Positions 57,373 to 64,000 of a stretch of DNA of 64,000 nucleotides are shown one piece after another (the stretch's first letter is position 1; each line of letters begins with the position of its first letter). The position numbers and the translations under genes were made by a program. The notes beneath the pieces are model-generated. The model saw only the letters and a program-made list of their open reading frames with translations. It searched no databases and had not been told where the DNA came from. The stretch covers positions 1-64,000 of the forward strand of contig JAFDYF010000056.1 in assembly GCA_018267575.1 (NCBI GenBank). Direction: 5' to 3'. Source of the stretch: Bacteroidota bacterium. Lineage in GTDB: Bacteria; Bacteroidota; Bacteroidia; Chitinophagales; Chitinophagaceae.

Positions 57373-59487
57373 TCAATTTACCCCGGCACCTTCATTTATT
57401 TTTTCAGATGGGTTTACGAAATGCAATTTGCCTTCCTTGTCTTCTGCCATTAATATCATTCCATTGCTTTCGATCCCTCTCATTTTTCTGGGGGCAAGAT
57501 TGGCAACCACCACTACTTGTTTGCCCACAATCTCTTCTGGTTTAAAATGAAGAGCGATACCCGAAACGATGGTTCTTTTCTCAAATCCCATATCCACTTC
57601 CAATTTTAAAAGCTTATCTGCTTTTTCAACTTTTTCTGCAGATAGAATGGTTCCGACTTTCAAATCTATTTTAGCGAAATCGTCGAAAACAATTTCTGTT
57701 TTTAGATTTGAGGCTTGCGCTTCTGGCTCTTTGGTCGTGGCTTGTGGCTCGTTGCTTACAGGTTTTACCATGTTATTCTTCAATTTTTCTACTTGTAATT
57801 TTATTTCCTCGTCCTCGATTTTTCTGAACAGTAATTCAGGGGCACGCAAACTATAGCCCGCACTGAGCAGTTTCATACTACCTGCGTTTTGCCAGTCAAG
57901 CATTTTTTCAACCACTTTTAATAGATGCAACATTTTTTTTGCTGTATCTGGTAAAAAGGGATTGATGAATATGGCCAAATTTGCAGTGAGCTGTAAACAG
58001 ATATGGAGACAATTGTCAATTTCCTGTTGCAGGATTTTTGCCTCAGGACTTGATTTGTCTGCTAGTTTTTCAATGGCTGAAGCTTTTTTCCAAGGCTCTT
58101 TATCCTGTAAATATTTATTTCCCTTTCTTGCCAGGTCAATCACTTCAAAAAGCGCATCTCTGAATTTGTATTGCTCTAAACCACTTTCAATTTTTGATTT
58201 GGTCAGTTCGATTTCCTTTACAAGTGTTTTGTCGCTCTCATCCAACAAGCTTGGGTGAAGCACGGGCACTTTTCCACCACATAGCTTGTGCATCAGCACC
58301 ATCGCCCTATTCACAAAATTCCCAAAGATGGCAACCAGTTCGCTGTTGTTCCTATCTTGAAAATCCTTCCAAGTAAAATCATTGTCCTTTGTTTCTGGGG
58401 CGTTGGCACAAAGCACATAACGCAGCACATCTTCGCATCCGGGAAAATCCTTAATATATTCATGCACCCATACCGCCCAGTTGCGGGAAGTGGATACTTT
58501 TTCTCCTTCTATATTGAGGAACTCATTGGCTGGCACATTATCTGGCAGTACAAAATCTCCATGTGCTTTTAGCATGGCAGGGAAAATGATGGCATGGAAA
58601 ACAATATTATCCTTACCGATAAAATGCACCAGCTTGGTATCTTCCTTGCACCAATAATCAGCCCATTGTTCGGTCAGTTCTTTAGTGGCACTGATATAGC
58701 CGATGGGGGCATCAAACCAAACGTACAATACTTTCCCCTCCGCATCGGGTAACGGTACTTTCACGCCCCATTTGCTGTCGCGTGTCATGGCACGAGGCTG
58801 CAAACCGTTATCCAACCAGCTTTTGCACTGTCCATATACGTTATTTTTCCATTCCTTGTGGTCTTCCAAGATCCATTTCTTGAGCCATGGCTCATAATTC
58901 TGTAAAGGAAAATACCAATGCTTTGTTTTCTTTTTTATAGGAGTGGCATCGCTCAGAGTGCTACGTGGATTGATCAACTGCTCAGGGCTTAAAGAAGATC
59001 CACAGCGTTCGCACTGATCACCATAGGCATTGGGGTTGGCACAAACCGGACAGGTGCCGGTAATGTATCGATCGGCCAAAAATGTTTTGGCAGTTTCATC
59101 ATAATACTGCTCGGTTTCTTTTTCCTCAAATAAGCCTTTATCATAAAGGTTCTTAAAAAAATCAGACGCCGTTTGATGGTGGATCTGGTTCGATGTTCTG
59201 GAATAGATATCAAACGAAATATTCATTTGCGCAAAACTATCTCTGATCAGTGCATGGTATTTATCCACTACCTGTTGGGGCGTAATGCCTTCCTTCATGG
59301 CACGGATGGTAATGGGTACACCGTGTTCATCACTTCCACAAACAAATTTCACATCTCTTTTCTGTGCTCTTTGGTAACGCACATATATATCCGCAGGCAG
59401 GTAGCAGCCAGCCAAGTGACCAATATGCACAGGGCCATTGGCATAAGGCAAGGCGGCGGTTACCAATATTCTTTTATAATTAGCCAT
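57373..59487 (-). CDS. metG: Methionyl-tRNA synthetase with C-terminal tRNA-binding domain
   Basis: The 704-residue class I synthetase has [14 protein letters not shown] (HIGH), the zinc knuckle CPVC/CERCG, and VSTSRN in the KMSKS position. A C-terminal Arc1p/EMAP-II-like domain ([31 protein letters not shown]) binds tRNA and dimerises. Between the anticodon domain and this domain, residues about 578-596 ([16 protein letters not shown]) are encoded by a GAGCCACAAGCCACGA-type repeat. A -7 box lies 77 bp upstream of the start. Confidence 0.96.
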   Translation of the reverse strand: MANYKRILVTAALPYANGPVHIGHLAGCYLPADIYVRYQRAQKRDVKFVCGSDEHGVPITIRAMKEGITPQQVVDKYHALIRDSFAQMNISFDIYSRTSNQIHHQTASDFFKNLYDKGLFEEKETEQYYDETAKTFLADRYITGTCPVCANPNAYGDQCERCGSSLSPEQLINPRSTLSDATPIKKKTKHWYFPLQNYEPWLKKWILEDHKEWKNNVYGQCKSWLDNGLQPRAMTRDSKWGVKVPLPDAEGKVLYVWFDAPIGYISATKELTEQWADYWCKEDTKLVHFIGKDNIVFHAIIFPAMLKAHGDFVLPDNVPANEFLNIEGEKVSTSRNWAVWVHEYIKDFPGCEDVLRYVLCANAPETKDNDFTWKDFQDRNNSELVAIFGNFVNRAMVLMHKLCGGKVPVLHPSLLDESDKTLVKEIELTKSKIESGLEQYKFRDALFEVIDLARKGNKYLQDKEPWKKASAIEKLADKSSPEAKILQQEIDNCLHICLQLTANLAIFINPFLPDTAKKMLHLLKVVEKMLDWQNAGSMKLLSAGYSLRAPELLFRKIEDEEIKLQVEKLKNNMVKPVSNEPQATTKEPEAQASNLKTEIVFDDFAKIDLKVGTILSAEKVEKADKLLKLEVDMGFEKRTIVSGIALHFKPEEIVGKQVVVVANLAPRKMRGIESNGMILMAEDKEGKLHFVNPSEKINEGAGVN
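57702..57756. repeat. GAGCCACAAGCCACGA-type repeat inside the metG linker
   Basis: On the minus strand the words GAGCCACAAGCCACGACCAA and GAGCCAGAAGCGCAAGCCTC follow each other and encode about 18 residues of the linker, in frame. They differ from the rest of metG in codon pattern. The repeat type resembles simple word repeats in intergenic DNA, although no second copy of this exact type was found in the window. Confidence 0.6.
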
Positions 59488-59563
59488 TTATTTTTTACGA
59501 TTTTAGAATGATGATTTATGTTTCCCAGAACTCGCCGGTCACCGACATGGGTTTCAGGGATTG

Positions 59564-59571
59564 CAAAATTA
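59564..59571 (-). promoter_or_regulatory. -7 promoter element of metG
   Basis: On the minus strand TAATTTTG is an exact TAnnTTTG box. About 19 bp before it is TTTAG, a one-mismatch -33 box. The leader would be about 70 nt. Confidence 0.6.
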
Positions 59572-59605
59572 ACCATTTAAGCCTTTATTGCTAAATGGGG
59601 TCGGT

Positions 59606-60460
59606 TTATTCTGTTTGTTTGAAAATAAACTCTACCATGGCGTTTTTCTTGTAATCGGTCGACAGGTATACGTAATAGGTTTTATGGCGGGTCACTATTT
59701 CCATTAACGCTGTGTTCGGGGGCATGGCTCCCAGGTTTTCAGCCACCAAAACCAACTTATTGATGGGGAGCGCTCTGTTAAGCGGAAGGTATAAAATTTT
59801 GGCTGATTCTTCCAATTTCAAATGTTGTAAAATGAGCGCCCCATTTAGATAGAGCGATACGGAATCGCCATCGATTTCGCCATTGTCGTAAAGTTTTATC
59901 TGCACCGAATCTTCCTGCACGTTGATTCTGGCTACCAGCGGAGAATTCCGGTTATTGATCTGGTCATTCGCATGTACTCTCAATACCGAATCCGTATGGG
60001 GATGATGCTTGATTAATGGTAAGGGAATGAATTTGCCGGTCTTTCTGTCCAGGTCTATTTTTATTCTTTGGGCAACCCCGTTCAACTGATAACTGTACCA
60101 ATAACCTTCCAACATTTCTTTGCCATGGCTTTGTTTGTAATAGAATTTATAATAACCGCGAATTTTTTCATCTGGCAAGCTTGAAGAATCGTTGACCGTA
60201 CTATCTTCAAACAACAAAATCCCTAAATTATCAAGGTGAAACTGACCGCTAACCACAAAATTGCAGAAATGGCCGGTAGCTGGAAAATATCGGTGAACCA
60301 CCCCGGTCATCAATGAATCATGTGAGCCTATATTAAGGGCCAGTTTCTGAAACTTGCCCGAGCTGCTATCCATCGCATATCCAGTCCATCTACCCGAAAA
60401 ATCCTGAGCAAATAAGCCGCATGAAAACGATATGGATAGCAAAAACATAAAAACCCTCAT
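59606..60460 (-). CDS. Exported protein of unknown function
   Basis: The 284-residue product has a signal peptide (FMFLLSISFSCGLFAQ) followed by a FSGRWTGYAMDSSSGKF strand that recalls lipocalin-like beta-barrels. The C-terminal half, SVSLYLNGALILQHLKLEESAKILYLP and LVLVAENLGAMPPNTALMEIV, resembles a Bacteroidota domain found in secreted proteins. The ATG at 60460 is preferred over GTG at 60466. No catalytic residues stand out. Confidence 0.75.
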   Translation of the reverse strand: MRVFMFLLSISFSCGLFAQDFSGRWTGYAMDSSSGKFQKLALNIGSHDSLMTGVVHRYFPATGHFCNFVVSGQFHLDNLGILLFEDSTVNDSSSLPDEKIRGYYKFYYKQSHGKEMLEGYWYSYQLNGVAQRIKIDLDRKTGKFIPLPLIKHHPHTDSVLRVHANDQINNRNSPLVARINVQEDSVQIKLYDNGEIDGDSVSLYLNGALILQHLKLEESAKILYLPLNRALPINKLVLVAENLGAMPPNTALMEIVTRHKTYYVYLSTDYKKNAMVEFIFKQTE

Positions 60461-60689
60461 CGCCACTAGTAGAAGTTTAGGTAGGTCTGTGACTAAAAAA
60501 ATATTGCTTGCAAAGAAACACTGTTTTGGTTAAAGCAATAGCAGATTTTTTATGATTATCCCTTATCGTTGGAACAATTAACAGATTGCGTAGTTCTTAA
60601 GGTTTATTTTTATTAAACCATTATTCCACGGGGAAACAAAATATCATCAAGCTGGTTTATTCAACCAGTATTTTTGATAATTTTAGGAA

Positions 60690-61712
60690 ATGAACCGTAA
60701 GAAATTTATCTCCTCTGTATTCATAGCAAATGCTAGCCTACCATTAATACACGGTATTCGGTTTAATGAAGAAGATGACCTGACTAAACCCATCATTGTT
60801 CCCAAATATTTAAAAGCCGGCGATACCATTGGTATTACTTGCCCGGCCGGATTTATAACCGATAAAGAAATACAGCCTTCGGTACAACTTATGCAGAACT
60901 GGGGATTTAATATCAGGATAGGCGATACCGTTAATAAAAAAGACTTCACTTTTGGAGGCACAGACCTTGAACGGGCAAAGGATTTTCAGCAAATGCTGGA
61001 CGATCCCAACATCAAAGCCATTATGTGTGCCAGAGGAGGCTATGGTTCGGTTAGAATTATTGACCAGTTGGATTTCCGGAAATTTGTTTCCCACCCAAAA
61101 TGGATCATTGGTTTTAGTGATATCACGGTAATCCATTCTCATCTCAACCGAAATTTCAATATCGGATCTATTCATTCCAAAATGTGCAATAGCTTTCCCG
61201 ACGATATGAGCAAGGCAGAGCCAAAACAAATCGATTCGATGATCTCCATCAAGCAAGCATTGCAGGGGGAAAAAATGACATACACGGCGCCCTCAAACTC
61301 CAACAATAAGAACGGCAAAGCGCTAGGATCCTTGGTAGGCGGCAATCTCAAAACCATTGAATCGCTTTCGGCCAGCAAATCAGATATCAATACCGCGGGC
61401 AAGATTTTGTTTGTGGAAGATACGGGTGAATACCTCTATAGCATTGACCGCATGTTCTGGAACTTGAAACGATCAGGAAAACTTTCCAAGATAAAAGGGT
61501 TGATTATTGGCGGGTTTAAAGTCAAGCCAGATGACCCCGGGGAGGAGTTCGGTAAAACGGTTTATGATATTGTATTGGAAAAGGTGAAGGAATATGATTA
61601 CCCCGTTTGTTTTGATTTTCCGGTTGGGCACCAAAAAGAGAATTATGCATTAAAATGTGGACTCGCGCACAAACTGGAAGTGACAAATAGCGGATCAAGC
61701 TTAACCGAATAG
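60690..61712 (+). CDS. ldcA: Muramoyltetrapeptide LD-carboxypeptidase (S66), exported form
   Basis: It cleaves the L-Lys/meso-Dap to D-Ala bond of peptidoglycan tetrapeptides during recycling. The 340-residue product has GITCPAG, the ARGGYGS loop, the nucleophile Ser in GFSDIT, Glu in FVEDTGEYLY and His in VGHQKENYAL. The N-terminus (MNRKKFISSVFIANASLPLI) has a positive start and a hydrophobic stretch, so export is possible. A second S66 gene starts 1.9 kb later on the same strand. Confidence 0.88.
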   Translation: MNRKKFISSVFIANASLPLIHGIRFNEEDDLTKPIIVPKYLKAGDTIGITCPAGFITDKEIQPSVQLMQNWGFNIRIGDTVNKKDFTFGGTDLERAKDFQQMLDDPNIKAIMCARGGYGSVRIIDQLDFRKFVSHPKWIIGFSDITVIHSHLNRNFNIGSIHSKMCNSFPDDMSKAEPKQIDSMISIKQALQGEKMTYTAPSNSNNKNGKALGSLVGGNLKTIESLSASKSDINTAGKILFVEDTGEYLYSIDRMFWNLKRSGKLSKIKGLIIGGFKVKPDDPGEEFGKTVYDIVLEKVKEYDYPVCFDFPVGHQKENYALKCGLAHKLEVTNSGSSLTE

Positions 61713-61718
61713 TAATTG

Positions 61719-61739
61719 CTTTTCTTGAAGAAAAGTTTA
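61719..61739 (+). terminator. Possible short terminator after ldcA
   Basis: CTTTTCT (61719-61725) and AGAAAAG (61729-61735) form a 7-bp stem with loop TGA, followed by TTTAT. The stem is AT-rich and the T-run short, so strength is doubtful. It ends against the stop codon of the convergent GT-C gene. Confidence 0.5.
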
Positions 61740-63488
61740 TTTGTCCTTTCTCAAAAAAATCTCATACCCTTCCTCCGGGCTGCTGTATATATTGATGTAT
61801 CTGTCTGCATAGCCCGTATGGTCGGCCCCGATGCTATCGATAATGCAATCATAATTTTCTTCCAATGAAAAAATTTGGTGGCGTAAACTGTTTTTGGCAG
61901 CCACCTGTAGATCTAGGTTTCGGTGGGCCTGTGCATAATGATATTCCAAAGCGGGATAATTAAACCAAAAACCAGAATAAGGGGCATTGTCGTAACAATG
62001 GGTCACGTTATTTTTCATTAATAATTTAGAAATCATGATGGCTTTTTTGTTTGATTTATTGCCATCCACTTCAAAGGAACGGAGTTGTAGGATGGCAGCT
62101 ATCAGCACAGCGATGCTTGCGATGGAAAGTAAGAGGGGATAGGGTTTGTAATAACGGTATAGTATATCCGAAAGCAGAATTATGGATAGTGGAATAATCA
62201 AAACCATAAAGGCCAGAGATCGGATGGGGATATTGATATATTGGAAAATATAGATTAATAGGGGCAATGCGTACAGCAATACTACGAATGCCCATAACAA
62301 AATAATTTCCTTTTTAAATTTTCGAGTAATGAGTGCGGCGGTGAGTACTAGGATCAATAATATACCTAGCCCATATCGGCTTCCCGTGAAAAATGAATTT
62401 GAATTATTGTTCAGGAAAATAAAGGAATTGACCGAGTAGTCTCTTTGCATATTCCCCCAAGCCAGTTCTGTTGCAAACGACACTCCAGAACCCAATGCCA
62501 TCGGCATATAAAAAAGAAAGCTTAGTGCCAAAACCAATGCGTTTGCAAATAAAAAAGGTTTTAATGCTTGTTTTTTATTGCTAAAAATATAGATGAATGC
62601 GATGGTTATCTGTATAAGCCAGAGATATACATGTGTGGGCATGGAATAAAGCCCGGCAATTGAGCCAAAAGCAAACCATTTTAGATATGTTTTTTCATCT
62701 GTTCTGAAATAATAAAATATTGAAAGTGAAGAAAGGATGGCAAAGAAAAGTTCGATCATTTCGCCTTTGGCGCAAAAAATAAAGCGGTTGATAAAGGGGG
62801 AGCTGACAAAAAACAACAAGGCAGCCAACGCGGTAAAGCCGTTAGATGTAATTTTTTTTATCCAGGCATATAGCAAAATGGAGCAGCCCATGCCCGCTAT
62901 CAAGGAAGGTAAACGAATATTGATTTTTTCAGGGAAGGGCAACCATTTAAATAAATGGGTAATCGATTCGTAAAGGGGATAACCACTATAGCTGAAAATG
63001 GTTAGATAGAATGGTTTTGATGTATAGTAATTGTAGCACCAAGTTTCGTCGTAGCCCAGATCTACCGATATCAAATAGTACAAGCCCCTAATAAATACGG
63101 CTAGCAGTAAAAGAACAAAAAAAGTGTTTTGTTTTTTTGTACTGTTTTTAAAAACGGTTAATAGTGATTGGAGGCCTTGGTTCAAAGAACTGAGCATTAA
63201 GAAAAAAGAGCGGATTACCTTTTCCCGAAAGTAATAAAGGATTGCAGTCAATACCAGCGTGATGGCTATAAGTGCACAACAAAGATATCTTATGAGCAAA
63301 AATTTTTGAGGGCTTATGATTTTTTCGTTCAGGATATCCCTTAAATAATTTCTTTGTAGCTGAGTGAGCAAAAAGTTAACGAATGAAGCCCTGTCAAATG
63401 AGAGTAAAAAAATCAATAAAAACAGTATGCTGGTGCTCGCGACAAACAACAGTGCCGTATATATCTGTTTGGCTCTTCCTGAAAACAT
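61737..63488 (-). CDS. GT-C family membrane glycosyltransferase-like protein
   Basis: The product has about 583 residues and roughly a dozen membrane segments. It carries YYLISVDLGYDETWCYNYYTSKPFY, with the acidic DE pair after an early helix that is catalytic in PMT/ArnT-type enzymes. The C-terminus is soluble. The start at 63488 (MFSGRAKQIYT) is preferred over 63551 because an exact -7 box lies within the codons of the longer frame. Sugar and acceptor are unknown. Confidence 0.75.
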   Translation of the reverse strand: MFSGRAKQIYTALLFVASTSILFLLIFLLSFDRASFVNFLLTQLQRNYLRDILNEKIISPQKFLLIRYLCCALIAITLVLTAILYYFREKVIRSFFLMLSSLNQGLQSLLTVFKNSTKKQNTFFVLLLLAVFIRGLYYLISVDLGYDETWCYNYYTSKPFYLTIFSYSGYPLYESITHLFKWLPFPEKINIRLPSLIAGMGCSILLYAWIKKITSNGFTALAALLFFVSSPFINRFIFCAKGEMIELFFAILSSLSIFYYFRTDEKTYLKWFAFGSIAGLYSMPTHVYLWLIQITIAFIYIFSNKKQALKPFLFANALVLALSFLFYMPMALGSGVSFATELAWGNMQRDYSVNSFIFLNNNSNSFFTGSRYGLGILLILVLTAALITRKFKKEIILLWAFVVLLYALPLLIYIFQYINIPIRSLAFMVLIIPLSIILLSDILYRYYKPYPLLLSIASIAVLIAAILQLRSFEVDGNKSNKKAIMISKLLMKNNVTHCYDNAPYSGFWFNYPALEYHYAQAHRNLDLQVAAKNSLRHQIFSLEENYDCIIDSIGADHTGYADRYINIYSSPEEGYEIFLRKDK

Positions 63489-63533
63489 ATAATTCAAATT
63501 TTTTGAGCCATGGGTGTAAAAAATTGTGGATGC

Positions 63534-63541
63534 CAAATATA
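63534..63541 (-). promoter_or_regulatory. -7 promoter element of the GT-C gene
   Basis: TATATTTG on the minus strand is an exact TAnnTTTG box 46 bp upstream of the ATG at 63488. It lies inside codons 4-6 of the longer reading frame. Confidence 0.55.
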
Positions 63542-63563
63542 GCAATTCCATAGAAGGCTATCA

Positions 63564-63571
63564 TATCTTTG
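63564..63571 (+). promoter_or_regulatory. -7 promoter element of the second ldcA gene
   Basis: TATCTTTG is an exact TAnnTTTG box 70 bp upstream of the ATG at 63642. It is 22 bp from the opposing minus-strand box, so the two promoters overlap. No good -33 box is seen. Confidence 0.55.
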
Positions 63572-63641
63572 CTTGCTATATTGTAGATGCTTCATTTGTA
63601 ATGGATATTTAGTAAGACTCGGATAAACTTATATTTAAATC

Positions 63642-64000
63642 ATGATTAAGATACCTCCCTATTTAAAAGCAGGAGATTGTATTGGCGTCGTTTGCCCTGC
63701 CGGCTATATGGCCTTGGAAAAAGCACAAACCTGTATCCTGACCCTTCAGGATTGGGGCTATCAGGTGAAAATCGGTAAAACATTGGGCAGCCAGTCCCCG
63801 AATTATTTTTCTGGGACGGATGAAGAAAGGCTTCAGGATTTTCAACAAATGTTGGATGATGATGAGGTGAAAGCCATTTTGTGTGCCAGGGGCGGCTATG
63901 GCGTCGGCAGGATTATTGATCAAATCAATTTCAAACAATTTAAGAAATGCCCCAAATGGGTTATTGGCTTTAGTGACGTGACCGTGTTGCATGCGCATAT
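63642..64000 (+). CDS. ldcA: Muramoyltetrapeptide LD-carboxypeptidase (S66), N-terminal part
   Basis: The ATG at 63642 opens a frame that continues to the end of the window (119 codons). It reads IPPYLKAGDCIGVVCPAG, GTDEERLQDFQQMLDDDEVKAILCARGGYG and GFSDVT with the nucleophile Ser. It is clearly similar to the S66 protein at 60690 but starts directly with the catalytic domain, without a hydrophobic N-terminus, so it should be cytoplasmic. The Glu and His of the triad lie beyond the window. Confidence 0.88.
   Translation, partial: MIKIPPYLKAGDCIGVVCPAGYMALEKAQTCILTLQDWGYQVKIGKTLGSQSPNYFSGTDEERLQDFQQMLDDDEVKAILCARGGYGVGRIIDQINFKQFKKCPKWVIGFSDVTVLHAH

Noticed and set aside
60690..60750. Twin-arginine signal on the first LD-carboxypeptidase
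   Set aside because: The N-terminus has NRKKF, not a paired RR, so a Tat signal is not supported.

Overview
The window looks like a chromosomal segment of a Bacteroidota bacterium, most likely from the Chitinophagaceae or a close relative. The evidence is a set of promoters of the Bacteroidota type (TTTG about 18-20 bp before TAnnTTTG), the near absence of Shine-Dalgarno sequences, and Bacteroidota-typical genes: DUF3822 next to rsmD, DUF2795, PepSY-like and DUF922 proteins, TlpA/DUF4369 lipoproteins, and a FadN-type beta-oxidation enzyme. I see no rRNA, tRNA, CRISPR array, prophage or insertion sequence. The placement below phylum level is inference from gene content.

Layout. 0.1-7.6 kb: an ABC-F ATPase, a lipoprotein, a very large outer-membrane barrel protein and a membrane-anchored coiled-coil protein. 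7.8-11.2 kb: holA, ribF and purM. 11.3-14.6 kb: a small secreted protein, then a two-gene BlaR1/BlaI-like regulatory unit in which the membrane M56 protein is fused to a peptidoglycan amidase and a TonB C-terminal domain. 15-20 kb: rpoD, trxB, folB, a MATE exporter. 19.2-28 kb: a mostly same-strand run of DUF3822, rsmD, lpxK, rnr, a polyprenyl synthase, recN, a small membrane protein, fabI and a SemiSWEET. 28-33.6 kb: DUF2795, two orphan ABC ATPases, a cobalamin adenosyltransferase, gatC, trpS, a deoxynucleoside kinase and DUF922. 33.9-39.6 kb: pckA, an aminopeptidase P, pssA-purS, rsmI and a PepSY-like protein. 39.8-48.5 kb: two M1-family peptidases, an orphan LuxR-type response regulator, rsmG with a GT2 transferase, tgt and a secreted esterase. 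48.7-59.5 kb: an ABC exporter pair, a metzincin, a TlpA lipoprotein, fadN, a GT-C membrane protein, a beta-hydroxyacid dehydrogenase and metG. 59.6-64 kb: a secreted protein and two S66 LD-carboxypeptidases on either side of a second GT-C protein; the last one runs off the window.

Most of the window is housekeeping: translation (rpoD, metG, trpS, gatC, tgt, rsmD/G/I), nucleotide synthesis (purM, purS), envelope lipid synthesis (lpxK, fabI, pssA) and repair (recN, holA). The most unusual unit is the M56-amidase-TonB_C/BlaI pair at 12.1-14.6 kb. Its promoter carries two AT-rich palindromes 31 bp apart, one filling the spacer between the -33 and -7 boxes and one overlapping the start codon, which points to autorepression by the BlaI-like protein. 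LD-carboxypeptidases elsewhere in the window add to a peptidoglycan-turnover theme, although they are not linked to it.

A second theme is short word-like repeats (AATTCCCAATTCC, CTTTTCCAAAGTT hairpins, GTCGGGAAGTC, GAGCCACAAGCCACGA) scattered in intergenic DNA. Two of them lie inside coding sequence, in ribF and metG, in frame and in places expected to be loops or linkers.
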